Shown: positions 10,817 through 22,100, numbered from the stretch's first letter. The stretch is DNA of 34,420 nt from Chara braunii (GCA_003427395.1 BFEA01000642.1:495906-530325); one strand, 5' to 3'. A program made the numbers and translations. Notes: generated from the letters alone by a model not told the origin.

Positions 10817-11087
10817 TCATTGCAGATGAACTCGTTCTCATTCATACTTTCCAGGTATGTGAACAATAGCACAACTCGCAATTTGCGCCCGGTCAAAGGC
10901 TCGTAAATATGGCAACTAAGAACTTAGCTCGAGTGCAAACTCACAGCAATTGGTTACGGCCACCTTCAAGCCCACTTCATCCTCGGGCATTTGCAAACCA
11001 CCTTACACAAATCGCTTATGACGATGCTTTCGCATGACTCACGCAGGAATGGGTGAATGGCTGGGCACTGTTTCTTGATTTACACCT

Positions 11088-11190
11088 CTGCAGCTCGTTG
11101 GTCTGATCCTCTCCCATGACTGTCTCTTATACACATCTAGATGTGTATAAGAGACAGCTGCAGCTCGTTGGTCTGATCCTCTCCCATGAC
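11088..11190. other. Nextera mate-pair junction adapter flanked by a 33-bp direct repeat
   Basis: 11120-11138 is CTGTCTCTTATACACATCT and 11139-11157 is its exact reverse complement. Together they form the 38-bp circularisation junction made of two Tn5 mosaic ends back to back. The 33 bases before it (11088-11120, sharing the first adapter base) recur exactly after it (11158-11190). This is library adapter left in the assembly, not a biological transposon end. Its minus-strand translation contains YTHLDVYKRQ, a peptide that betrays adapter read-through. Confidence 0.97.
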
Positions 11191-11903
11191 CGTAGGACAC
11201 ACAGTCCAACAGATGGTCAGACGCGGTCAAACACATAGTTTGATAGGCTGTCAGACACAAGCAGGTTCCCATTTGGCATTGATGCGTGGAAGTGCAGAGG
11301 CACTTGTACGCTGTAGTGCAGAGAATTGGGCGTTGAAGGAGAAGCTGCGACGGAGAGGAAAAGAGTTGAGCGCTAGCTGCAGAGAAGCCATAACTGCGCC
11401 AACCTATGATAGTAGTAGGAGGGTAAGAAAGTAGGATAGTAATGAGAGACATCCAAAATAGATCTTCGTAGGTGAGAGCGAACAGGCATAGTGAAGGAAA
11501 AATAACCAAGACAGAGTTATTAAGAAAAAAGGAACAAGGAGTGAATTTGGATATGGTGGACACTTAGCTGTTGACGCCGCACTCGTGATCTGAAGGAGGA
11601 CGCTCGCTGAACCGGGTCCCACACTGCTGTATGACAAGGGAGACTTACCTTTTGATTGGCGCGGAACTCTAGAACTCATGATATTCACATTGATGATATA
11701 AGTTGCATTATTTGACCCTTCTCATCACTATCTGATTTTGTGTGATGCGGCTTGGTACATGTGGTGACATGTATGTATTTGGTTTGATGTACTTGAGCAA
11801 GCTATGAACAGTCAGTTCCTTGCATTATTATTACTACTGTTATTATTATTTATTATATTACTGTTATTGTTATTATTAGTATTATTATTGTCATTACTAT
11901 TTG

Positions 11904-11961
<58 letters not shown>

Positions 11962-11965
11962 GTAA

Positions 11966-13145
11966 GAATCAAGCCCTTAATTGATTCTATCAGATATCAC
12001 ATTGTTCTGGGCCAAGGCCCACCAAAGGAAAAATGACCACCCTAAGTGAAGGCGGGCCTGAGTATTCATCACAGGTCAATTTGACATTTTCGTATGTGAG
12101 TGTTCAGGCTCGTGCAGCGCATCAATTGGTTGAGTGAACGCACTGACCTCACCAAGCTGCGCCGTACGGCAGACCCAGGTTACGAAAGTTGTGCCTGAGC
12201 ACCTACACACAAAATGAGGCAACAGGGCACAGGTGGCCGTAGCATGGGTTGTTGGGTACCAGGGAGTACAGCGAAAAAACGAGTGATCTTCAGGGAGTAC
12301 GACGCTGTGTGGGATGATCAAGGTCTGACTGAGGGTGACGAGATACGTACCTAGTACATAAGAGAGAGGTCGTCAATGGTATGAACTGGCATGAGAACAA
12401 AAGTGTTCCTATTGAGTGAACCAGTTGTAGCAATATCATGGTATGGTACAATAAGTTGGGCGCTGTGCTCCGCACAAAGAGAGCAGTTCTGGATATTGCA
12501 TTGGTATGACCTGCTGGCGTGGACTTTTGACTCATTACTTAACTACATTGATCTATTCCGAATAAATACTTAATGCATGTGCACCCTGTACTCATCCGGC
12601 AAAAGCAGGGCGATTGCAGGAGCTCTGCCGGAGTTCGGGAGGAACTCTGGAGGCAGGGAACTGTAAGGTACACGTCATCGATTACAAACTACACCCCTTC
12701 TAGCAAAATGTCTGCGTATTTATGTGATATACTGTTTATAGGTTTCTTCATGACTAATCATATCAACTAAGAAAAATACTATATGATTGGAATGAGAACC
12801 TTGCCTGAGGAAAGGAAAGGAACCTAGGAAAGAACGAGAAGGAAACTTAGCCTGCTTGGTTTTGAGACAACAAAGGCAGTTTGATGAAGGCCTCCATTGA
12901 GGTCGTCGCGCTGTCTGGAATGACTAGAAGGGTACTTGCCGTGCAAGCTACCCAGCCTAACTATTTAGCCCTTGACTTCAACATTAAGGATGGGAAGATG
13001 CCGTGCATTTTCCCTGATAACTCAAACAGTTAAATACAAGAATTAATCCGGTACTTCAATGAACTACACATTTTCAACTGATTTAACCAAGGCAAAAACT
13101 AATCCAATACTTTTGCGGAATACACTATTTTCAAATAACTGACAA
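11966..13145. other. No gene recognised
   Basis: About 1.2 kb of unique-looking sequence with only short frames on either strand, none with a recognisable domain. Sequence from about 12780 becomes AT-richer and may already belong to the LTR of element A, but no LTR boundary can be fixed without its partner. Confidence 0.5.
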
Positions 13146-14430
13146 AAGCAGAGGTAATAGGAGTCTCCCGTGGAGTTCTCCTATCGAAAGATCGGATTAG
13201 ACTTAAGGAGGGAATTAAGTACTCCCGGATGAGTACACGAGCTCCTGAGTCTAGGACGATCTGTGTTGCCTTCCGTGTAAGTCAACATGCCTTTGCCTAA
13301 CTTATAAAATGAATTCCCAGGGCAGCTATAAATGATTTTGATACCCTATGTATCGGACAAATATTAGATGGCTCCCGGGCGGGTCATCTTAATACTTTGT
13401 TTGATCTGGGGTCAATGAACAAACTACAAATTATCTTGATCCCTACAGTTCGAACAGATATTAGGTGGCTCCCGGGAGGGTCATCTTAATATTCTGTTTG
13501 ATCTGGGGATCAATTAACAACTACAAATAATTTCTTTAATCCCTATACATCGAACAGATATTAGATGGCTCCCGGGAGGGTCATCTTAATATTCTGTTTG
13601 ATGTAGGTGTCAACTAACAAGAATTTTTTATCCCCTATACATCAAACAGATATTAGATGACTCTTGGGAGGGTCATCTTAATATTCTGTTTGATCTAGTG
13701 GTCAACTAACAAGAAATTTTCATCCCCTATACATCGAACAAATATTAGGTGACTTCCGGGAGGGTCATCTTCATAAGTTGTTTGATCTGGGGATCAACTA
13801 ACAGGAAGCGACTTGAGTAACCGTGCTACTTGTTCGGCATTGCACGATTCTCAACGACCTGACTAGTTAACATTGGATCCGGATATTGGAGGCTCCCATA
13901 GAGTCATTCTATATAAATCACTTGGTTACATTCTAACGTACCAAGTATGGCACTTTGAATCATCCAAAAACCACTAACTTAATCTCAAGCTCGTCCGACT
14001 CTAAGTTAGTAGTAGGGTGACTCCCGTTGGATCATCCTATTGCGCTTATGAGAGGTAGACTTAGCTCCGATCAAGGAGTAGGAGGAGGCTTCCGGGAAAG
14101 TCGCCTATTACTTACTTGAACTTCTATATTGACATCTGGATTTAAAAAGGGTTTTATCTAAAACTAAATACTCACATATGGATTATCGAGTCAATCGTGC
14201 CTGATTGCCTTAATTGTTTGATCGCATGAGGATTGCTTGAGCTATGAAGGGTGGTTGATTGCTTCCGTAGGAGCAATTCGAACACTCGTATGACTTACCG
14301 TTTGATTTGGGATTGATCAAGCAGTAGATGATTCCCGGGAGAGTCAACCCACTACTTGCGTGTGTCAGGACAAGAAGAAGAGAAAATGAAAACGGAGTAT
14401 TCTATCGGGGGCGACTCCAAAAGTCCATAA
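13146..14430. repeat. Array of hairpins sharing a CTCCCGGGAG-like core
   Basis: Five tandem units of 92-100 bp start near 13351, 13449, 13549, 13641 and 13733. Each contains an arm (ATATTAGATG), a core (GCTCCCGGGAGGGT) and a matching arm (CATCTTAATAT). More diverged hairpins with the same core but different self-complementary arms occur outside the tandem block: about 13156 (ATAGGAG/CTCCTAT), 13219 (GTACTC/GAGTAC), 13887, 14011 (AGTAGGGTGA/TCATCCTATT, pairing with G-U), 14080, 14248 (GATTGCT/AGCAAT) and 14323. Position upstream of a TATA box and primer-binding site suggests the U3 part of the element A LTR. Confidence 0.8.
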
Positions 14431-15322
14431 AAAGAGTTGAGAAGAAGACGAATACCGCAGGGACAGATGAGCTAGAAAATCAGAAACTTTGCGTAGCCTC
14501 AGTTGTTAATAAACTCCTGAGGAAGAATTGTCAATACCATAAGTTTGATCTCAGGTAGACTACCACATTAGCACCAGAGAGTGTGCTTATCCGCGAGAGA
14601 GAGAATACAAGGACTAAGAGAAAAGGGAATATAAGTTTCCCTGAGACAACCTAGGACATAGGCAAGGGACTCCTTGAACAAAGAGAAAAATGACAGATGA
14701 CTTAGGGTAGGTAGAAGTTAGGGATTAGACACTGGGAATTGGTCCCAAGGATCACGAACCAGATCTAAGGGCTTGACCCTTAATATGTGGGAATCAAGTG
14801 GAGATGTTGAATCTTTGTTGCCCTGTGTGTGTGCAGGTCTCTGTTTTTTGTCTACTGCAATCAAAGGAGAAGTCTTACATAAAGGACTCAACTTTGTGTT
14901 ATCACTCGATAACAGGTCGGTCGTTGCCGATTCAACTTTTTCACCTTTCGACTTGATACCCACATCTAAAGTCGAACCATGTGATCAGTAAAACTGTTAC
15001 CTGTGGTCATTGCCTAAATGGTCCTAGTCACTCTCAATGGTCCTTTGAAAAAATGTGAGGGGGTTGGGCTTACGTCTCAGGAAAAGATAGAGCTGCATTA
15101 CATAGTTTGGGAAGTGAGGGGCATAGTCTGAGGTGTGGATTGATGGTTGACTCTGCTAGTGCATGGCATGTGGATTGTCTTTGCATTATCATGTGTAGGT
15201 CTGTTTTTTTCATGGGTTTTGGATTGAATCTGGGCTTCACATCGTGAAGAGTCCTGGGCACACAACACTTGTGACAGTGGAAAGGGTTCCCGACGATAAT
15301 ACTCTCATACTCTTTATGGTCT
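14431..15322. other. Probable LTR sequence, no gene
   Basis: Continuation of the presumed U3 region of element A. Short open frames on both strands show no domain. The inference of LTR identity rests on position between the hairpin array and the TATA/primer-binding site pair, because no second LTR copy is present in the window. Confidence 0.4.
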
Positions 15323-15330
15323 TATATAAA
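15323..15330 (+). promoter_or_regulatory. Candidate TATA box of the element A LTR
   Basis: TATATAAA lies about 490 bases upstream of the primer-binding-site-like sequence at 15822, a plausible R plus U5 length for a plant Ty3/gypsy LTR. Transcription would run rightward into the gag modules. It is supported only by motif and position. Confidence 0.45.
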
Positions 15331-15821
15331 TCCTGTGTTATTTGTTAACAGTTGTGACATAATCTGTTTTGTAGGATAGAGAGTCTTAGCAGCTAGGAAA
15401 GTCGGACAGGTTCGATCATCAGAAAACTAAAGCATAGAGCGGAAATAGACTACCATTAACAGTTCGATCTGAAATACGTAGCGGGTCAGTTCTAGGTGTC
15501 TTACCGCGCGTACCCCATTTAGTGCTACAACGATCGATTAAACGCCCTCGGCCGACCTACCTCTACTCAGGCAAGTAAAAGCCTTCGCACGTGGGTCGGT
15601 AGCTCAGCAGGGATACGCCTACCTAAGGGTGGTGACAGCCCCTCGGGTAGAGGTAAGTTGTACCTCGTGACGTCCCGACCTGTCGCAGGGCGTAGTGAGA
15701 GGTAGAGCACGCGCTCACAATTGGAGTGCTGACAAGTTGTTTCTTCCAAAATAAATCCTGCGTGATACGACCACGAGGTTCAGCGCTCCCAGCGGGGTGC
15801 GGGACCGCCGCGAGCGACAGG

Positions 15822-15841
15822 TGGCGCCGTTGCCGGAATTC
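15822..15841 (+). other. Primer-binding-site-like sequence of element A
   Basis: TGGCGCCGTTGCCGGAATTC starts like the TGGCGCCGTTGCCGGGGA primer-binding site of many plant Ty3/gypsy elements. It is preceded by GCGACAG, so an LTR could end at the CA near 15818-15819. A tRNA 3' end would anneal here to prime minus-strand DNA synthesis. The 3' half departs from the consensus, consistent with decay. Confidence 0.55.
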
Positions 15842-16073
15842 TGGCTTTCCAACCGAGGTCCTTAGTGAACGAAGTCGGGTGTGGTAAGTCGATGATCTAG
15901 GCAAAACAACAAAGATAAAGGTTAATAGATAAGATAGTAGTACTAGTGAGTATCGACGAGAACAAAAGGGTTATTTTTTTAGGGAGATAAAACTCTGAGA
16001 AAAAGTCGAAGTTATCAAGTGTCTCGCATAACCCAAAGGATTGTGATAAGAAAAAGATATCCGTATGTTTGAT

Positions 16074-16583
16074 ATGACTCCTAAGGTTCGTGGGACTTAC
16101 ACTGGAAGAGGAAGAGGTGGAAGGCAAGGAAAGGTTGTCGATAGAGCCAAAGACTTGACAAAGGAACGAGGTGACTGAGAGAAAAAGTATGATGAATTAC
16201 TAGAAGAGAAAGAGGAAGGGTTAAGGGCACGTAAACATCAAGAAGAGTGGCGTGAACGCACTCCGTCGCTAGGAAAGATAGTTTATTATGCTTATAAGTA
16301 TGAGAGGCGTTATGGTGCATCTCCGCCTCGTTTTGAGCCACCTGGCCGGCCCCGACTTGGATCTTACACACCACCATCTTCCTCGGCTCCTGAAAGGCAG
16401 TTGATAATCCTTCCTCAACCGCGCTTATCGACATCACAACCTGTGCCACATGTTCCGGATCCTCCTGTTGTTTCCCAACCTGCAACATATGATAGAAGGT
16501 TGTGTATTTCGCTTTTGTTATTTCTGATATGTCAAATAGAAATTTGTGGACTAGTGTCCTACTTGTTATATAAAAAGATTATA
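16074..16583 (+). pseudogene. RG-rich leader ORF of element A (unknown function)
   Basis: The frame from ATG 16074 begins MTPKVRGTYTGRGRGGRQGK, an RGG-type basic patch suited to nucleic-acid binding. An in-frame TGA lies at about 16167, in a run of charged residues (DLTKERGD*EKKYDELLEEKEE) likely to be helical. A Pro-rich segment follows, with PPRFEPPGRPRLG and many Ser/Pro. From about 16499 the translation turns hydrophobic and unlike the rest, and AAG|GT at 16498/16499 is a candidate splice donor, so the coding part may end there. Its position just after the primer-binding site suggests the N-terminal exon of a Gag-like polyprotein. I do not recognise a family. Confidence 0.5.
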
Positions 16584-17005
16584 TAAGGATTAGGGATTGG
16601 AATAGTACAACCAATAAAAGAAGGTTGGTGAAGCCTTGTTAGATGAGGGGAAACTGAGTGTTGGACCATAGGACACATCTACGGAAATGAAGTGATCAAT
16701 GCTCAAACATCTCCAAAAAAGGGAAAGGTGGTTTAATAATAAGCATGCCAAAGCGGCAAGGAGTGAATAAGAAAATATGGGTTTGATCAAGACAAACGGA
16801 GTGATCTGCTTATTCTCACATGCTAACTCTCACGGCTAGGCAAGCTAAGATTGTCCGTTGGAATAAGGCAATAGATCCTCTTTTAGTTCAACACTTTTCA
16901 GAACTAAGGAGAGATCAGTATAGGTTAGATTGCAGTAAGAGAGTATTAGGTAGTGAACTAAAAATAAGGTTCTTTCTTTTGCGTATTGTGTAAACAGGGT
17001 ACCAA
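16584..17005. other. Intron-like spacer
   Basis: Non-coding stretch ending in TTTCTTTTGCGTATTGTG and AAACAG|GG (16997/16998), which resembles a pyrimidine-tract 3' splice site just before the module at 17006. I see no gene in it. Confidence 0.45.
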
Positions 17006-17758
17006 ATGGCTCCAGAAATGTGGTTCGCTGCTGAGTTTTATCCGATTAACTTACCCCAGCAAAAAAGCGAAGGGATAGAAATGACACTACCCCAAAGAAA
17101 GTGGGAAGAAGGTGAAGAGATGTACACATGGTGTGGAATTTCAATAGGGTCAGAAGCCTTTATATGAGTTGAAACTGGAAAGACTACAGGAGGAAGATGT
17201 GCGATAATAAAAGTGACCCTCTAGCTATCTGCACTTCTTTGGAGGACACTTTCAATTGACCTCGCGATAGGAGAAAGTCGTTCTCTTTCCAAATATATTC
17301 TGACTGCTGGATCAGTACTCGAAGCGTTTTCTCGGAAAGTGAATAGGGGAGGAGAAGGAATGATCTTTCGATCAATTGAATCAAAGTGGGCAAAAGATTT
17401 CGTCTATCCGACTATAAATGTCAAAACAACTTTTCCTAAGGTCATAATCGACGAAGCCTTCTCAGGAGTGGAGAATGTAGAGCGGGCCGTATTCGCGGCA
17501 CGATCGGTAACGAAAAGGGGCTTAGAGTTTAAAGCGCCTGATATCATGTACTGTCTATACTTGGAAATGAGACCGAAACTAGCAAAAAGGGATTTCTATG
17601 ATGTCTTATGCATTGTAAATGCATATCTGCAAAGTTATTGGCTGGACAATCGTATGACATATTGGAAGAAGCTCCGTAAGGAAGTTTGTATTGAAATTTT
17701 TATAGACGATATTCCTTCTCTTTTTGGCATGGTCAGGGGGTTTTGGTACGGAGATTGA
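17006..17758 (+). pseudogene. Module 1 of element A, paralogue of the 18219 module
   Basis: A 250-codon frame starting at ATG 17006, eight bases after an acceptor-like ACAG|GGTACC. Two in-frame stops (TGA 17165, TAG 17222) break it; the rest is in one frame. It aligns along its whole length with the module at 18219: shared landmarks are a W-x-x-G/R-E-E-E start region, GPKAF/GSEAF followed by VETG, KWAxDFxYPT, DEAFxGxxNVERA, a CLYLEM/RLYLEM motif and FWKKL/YWKKL near the end. At 17165 the paralogue has Trp (TGG), so the stop is a G-to-A change. No known domain is recognised; it may be an element-specific Gag-like or accessory protein. Start chosen from agreement with the paralogue. Confidence 0.6.
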
Positions 17759-18218
17759 GGGCCCTCGGACGAACTGGACAATTGAGAAAAATTAGCAAAA
17801 TCCAGAAACAGGAGATGTGTCAAGGAACGTTTTGGATATCAATAAGGGAACCTAAGGTCTAAGAAAGTAAGCATGTAACGACGGGGAACATGGAAGAAGA
17901 TCACTGCCTCCGATAGTATTCCGAGATTTGTGTTACCCTGACTTCCTTCTTCTCATATCAAAGGGGCATCTAATAGGAGTGTGAGGCCTTAAGAGTTGGT
18001 AATTGGGATTTGATAAGATATTGAGAAAGAGCGATGGTAAGTATAACGGTAAGCATTAAGGATCATTGCCTAAACGGGGAGGATGTTAATTAATAGGAAG
18101 TTTACATACAATCGTATAAGGAAGTAGACAGCTTAGACATGAGGGAATAGATTGTCAATCTCACACTTAGATGCACTGATTTTCTTTTTTCTAACAGGGT
18201 ACCAAGAAAACAGCCAAA
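17759..18218. other. Intron-like spacer between paralogous modules
   Basis: No gene visible. It ends in TTTTCTTTTTTCTAACAG|GG (AG at 18196-18197), a strong-looking pyrimidine tract and 3' splice site. The same GGTACCAA sequence follows the acceptor here and before module 1, so the duplication included the acceptor. Confidence 0.5.
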
Positions 18219-18992
18219 ATGTCATATGTCGTTCAGAGGTTCGAAGTTGAATTGCCTGTTCGCACATCTCAGGGACTGAAGATGTCATTACCTCTGAGAT
18301 GGACTGAAAGGGAAGAAGAAATTACTTCTTGGTGTGACGTCTCTATTGGTCCGAAGGCATTTGTATGGGTCGAGACTGGACATACCTTAGATCGGGAAAG
18401 TGTAATAGTACGAGCCACCTTGTATCTTTCAGCACATCTATGGAGGATGCATGGTGTAGATCTGGCACTAGGAGTCATTCAACCCATATATCAATATGTC
18501 CAAATGATAGAGGTCGTTTTAAACGAGAAAGTTCGAGAAACAAGTTGGGGAGAACTTCGACCCATTATATCTACAACAGATACAAAATGGGCATCTGATT
18601 TCTCTTATCCCACCGAGTACGTCCAAGAACATCTCCCAGACTTCATTGTTGATGAAGCTTTCAAAGGGCAAGCCAATGTTGAGCGAGCGGCGTTGGCCGT
18701 CTTGGCCATTCCGCAGACCGGATATGCTTTCTCTACGCCCTAGGCTCTCTATCGTTTATATCTCGAAATGGGATCAGGATTGGCAGATAGAGAGTTTGAG
18801 GAGATACTGTCCATAGTTTAGGCTTATGTCCGGGTAGATTTTACAGAGCCTAGAGAGACCTTCTGGAAGAAACTCAAGGCTGAAATGAAGATTAAAATAC
18901 ACATCGACGGTCTCCCCATAATGTTTGGGATGATGTACGATTCGTGGTCTGGGAATTGGGTGTCAATCAAGGAAGTCGAAGGACAGGATTAA
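18219..18992 (+). pseudogene. Module 2 of element A, paralogue of the 17006 module
   Basis: A 257-codon frame from ATG 18219 to TAA 18990, interrupted by TAG at 18741 and TAG at 18819, with no frameshift. The first 174 codons are open. The protein is soluble-looking, with no signal peptide or membrane segment, and carries an N-terminal half rich in beta-forming residues (LPLRWTEREEEI) and a C-terminal half with helical charged segments (DREFEEIL, FWKKLKAEMKIKI). It is a full-length paralogue of module 1. Position between the RG-rich leader and the capsid-like frame suggests it is an exon or separate ORF of the same retroelement. No family is recognised and function is unknown. Confidence 0.65.
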
Positions 18993-19146
18993 TGGAGAGT
19001 CAGAAGTTGTGAATCTAATTTAAGTAGGAGGGGGGAGTATTCCAAAAAGAACATTAGTAAGTCGGTACTATAAGCAAAAGACAAAAATTTGAAAATAATT
19101 CAGGGACTTGTTATGTTCTTTCATGTGATAACAGATCAACCAAAGG
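18993..19146. other. Short spacer with acceptor-like end
   Basis: Ends with TTCTTTCATGTGATAACAG (AG at 19133-19134) twelve bases before the ATG at 19147, the third acceptor-like AACAG placed just upstream of a module in this element. Confidence 0.4.
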
Positions 19147-22100
19147 TTGAGGAAAGATGGGGGATGGGTTGGACAAGGGTTCATCACTGCAGCAGAAATT
19201 GCTAAGTTACTGGATAATAGAGGCATCAGGTGGTCGCAATTACCCCGAATAGAAATATTTTCGTTCAAAGGAGAAAGGGTCTCGCACTGGCTAGAGTTGC
19301 TAGAGCAGGTTTTCAATCGTCTGACCTCAGCTGAGAAATTCGCTCAGTTATATGAGTATGTATGGTGGGAGCTCCGTCCGGATGTGGAAAAGATTGTAAC
19401 CGATGCCCAGGGGAACTGGGACGACTTCAAGAAATAAATGCAGAGGAAGTACAAATTAGGAGATGGGTTGTTGACCGTAGACGAGCTTCACAACGTTAAC
19501 CGAAGTGACTTTACTACAATAGGGGCATTTGCAACGGCTTTTGAAAAGATGGCTGCAAGAGTTCCATGATTTTTCGAAGAAATGCAGTGTGTAATCTTCC
19601 TCGAGAAATTCTTCGGATATGAAGCAATGAAACTGACCCGAGGTGGAGCCCTAGGGAAGAAGACATCATGGGAAACCATAAAGAGGAACGTGGCATCCGG
19701 AGATCTCAGTCAGGTATTCCACCATCAAGTGAAGATGGAAAGGAAGAAGAGAAAGGAAGTAGGAGTCATCCAAGGGGATGACTCAGCCTTAGGAGGAATA
19801 TTAAGAAGTATGACAACTCAGCTGAGAGAATTGAAAGATAAAGTTGACTCAGGATCTGTAATGGCGGTGGGTCAGGCAACCAGTAAGAGGAAGTATGGAG
19901 AAGGAGAAGAAAAGGAAGAAGGAGGGAAAAAGTCTGAGACAATAACCCAACCAAAAAAGACACAGAGGCAAAATCGCAATCAAGCAACGGGAGGACAGGG
20001 AACCGGCAGAGGACAGGCTGGTCGTGGAAAACAAAACCAAGGATCTCTAAAGGGACCTTGGCCGGTTGCAGCAACAGTAGGAGCTTGGCAAGGGTACTTC
20101 CCAGAGAATCAATGGTCAGGGTATGAACCAAATATGCCTCACATGTAGGAAGCAAGGCCTTCACATGGTCGAGGTGGAGGTCAAATTCAGCATGCACCGC
20201 CAGAAAACCAAGGACAGCAGCAGTTTCAGGGGCAAGGACACGGACAAGGACAAGGTAGAAATAGGAATGGGGGAAGAGGAAATGGCCAGGGAGGCCGAGG
20301 ATACGGAGGAAGAGGAAATGGGGGACAAGAAGGAAGCTGGGGCAATCAAAGGGCCCCTCAACAAGGAAATTATAACCAAGTGAACTCCAACCAAATCAGC
20401 CAAGGTTTCAATTAAGGTTATAACCAGGGTTATAACCAAGGTTATAACCAGAACTATGGTAGGGGTTTTGGCAGAAGTGATGCGCAGTGGAACGGTCAGG
20501 GATTTGGAAGAGGATGGATAGATTACAATGAGTGTATATGCACCCACTGTACAATCAGAGGACACATTGTAAAAAGGTGTCATGTCAGGAGAATGGATGA
20601 AGATGATGGATTAATTACGTCAAGCATAGATGGAGATTTGTTCAACAAGACAAGAAGGCAGATAGACCCAAACATTCCAGGAGGCAGTAGAAAGGAAGCA
20701 CTCAGAGTTGCGGGACTTGGACCAAGTGGGCCAGCCATGTTTCACATATGGCAAGAGAAAGAGGACCCGTTTGTTTGGGTAGAGGAGATTGATGAGTTCA
20801 GTAATCAGCTAAAAAAAAGAATGAGAAGAAGTGAGGAAAAAGAAGATGTCCCGCTGATTGAGATTGAGTCAGAAGAAGACAATGAGGTAAAAGAGTCATC
20901 AAAGAAAATCATGGGAAGGATGAAAGACCTGGTGGATAACATGAGAAGGTTAAACACAAGAATGACAGACATCTGTAGAGAAGTTAAAGACTTGGAAATG
21001 AGCATTCCGCATGAGTTCACCATGGGACAGGAAAAAGAAGCTTCCGAGCCAAAAGCACACAATGTGAGAGCCGTGAGGGCGACTCAGGCCCAACAAGCTT
21101 CCACCATGAGTCAAGGAAGAGAAGGTCCCGATTCAAGGACATCCAACGCCAGAGCAGTACGAGCAACTCTGGCCGCTGGATCAGACGCAGCTTATCAGGC
21201 ACTAAGGAATTATACTCCCCATATCGCATGAAAACCGAAGGGGGGTAATACGTTCAAGGAACCAGCTCAGGCTCCTTTGCCACCTCAGGCAGAAGCCTCA
21301 ATCGATATAGGAGAAGATGAGGAGGATCAAGATGAGGTGCTTAGAGGAGAAAAGAACAAACGCGCAGATCAGAGGGTCAAAAAGCGTAAGACTAATGATG
21401 GAAAAGAGAAGGTTGGGGAGAAGTCGAAGAAAAAGTAGAGGTACCAAACCTCAATTGAAGAAGGTGTGAACCTGGAAAATTTAGTAAATAAACTTCTTGA
21501 GGGACACAATGAGTTGCTAAACCTGAAAGAGATTTTGGCAACAGCACCAAAACTAAGAGAGTTGGTCAAAGCTAAGCTGGCAAGGAAAAGAGTGGTAACA
21601 GTTAGGCTCGGAGACGTGATCCCCAAAGAAGCCAACTGGACGATTGCTGGCAGCAAAATGAACTGGAAGTCAGTAGGAACAGGGTTCATTGATGTTAACA
21701 TCAGGGGAAAGGGTTGTCCGGGAATGGTAGATACAGGAGCAGAGATGAACATCATGAACTCGGAAACAGCTAAAAAGTTGGGACTGAAAATTGACGAGAG
21801 AGACTGTCGATACCTTAATGGGGCAAGCGGAAAGTCAGGATATAATGGCATAGCATCAAATGTGATAGTGGAAGTTGGACGAGTAAAGGTTCGTTCTTGT
21901 TTTTATATCATGCCCAGCTTGGATCTTCCTATATTACTAGGAAGGTCTTTTTTATCGCGCTCGGAGGCTCTCATCATGAACAAGCATGATAAAACCATGT
22001 TTTTGATCTTATGTCACCCAACGTGCGGGAACTTTGAGGTCATCCCCTGTAAGAATAAAGGTCCTCATAGCTCAAAGAACCGCCTCAATGCGGGATCATA

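Larger units (their letters stand above)
8536..11965 (-). repeat. Family of ~640-bp units with (TTA)n cores and minus-strand exon-like segments
   Basis: Non-microsatellite parts recur. Block X (about 8536-8866, 9203-9500, weakly 11640-11823) shares GTATGCTCTCCGTA, TAGTGTATTAT/TGGTGTATTAT and a TTCC/TCTTGCATT end leading into (TTA)n. Block Y (about 8964-9160, 9603-9830, 10384-10590) shares GGTAC.CGTG, then a CCATTTGTAGTC-like end and GCAC/AACGCC.GATA. (TTA)n tracts lie at about 8867-8962, 9503-9600, 9979-9995, 10779-10816 and 11824-11961. On the minus strand GGTAAGT follows each block at plus 8540-8545, 9206-9211, 9671-9677, 10451-10457 and 11643-11649. Upstream of it, translations resemble each other across copies (a PEVRA/PEVWA motif in Y; a VLxDVxHxDY motif in X). 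These may be duplicated exons of a gene or a transposon-borne exon; I cannot name a product. Confidence 0.55.

Noticed and set aside
11120-11157. Tn5-like transposon ends with target duplication
   Set aside because: The 38-bp palindrome is exactly the commercial mate-pair junction; the flanking repeat comes from fragment overlap.
11039-11563. 174-codon minus-strand frame
   Set aside because: It runs through the mate-pair adapter and contains its tell-tale peptide YTHLDVYKRQ, so the frame does not exist in the genome.
13351-13810. CRISPR array, because of regular ~95-bp repeats
   Set aside because: The whole unit repeats with no unique spacers, and the context is a eukaryotic retroelement.
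15590-15735. tRNA-like words (GGTAGCTCAG, GGTAGAGCACGCGCTC)
   Set aside because: A-box-like pieces occur but no B box at the right distance and no acceptor stem could be found.
19766-20197. Minus-strand Leu/Ser-rich frame across gag
   Set aside because: Shadow of the plus-strand Lys/Glu-rich coding sequence of element A.
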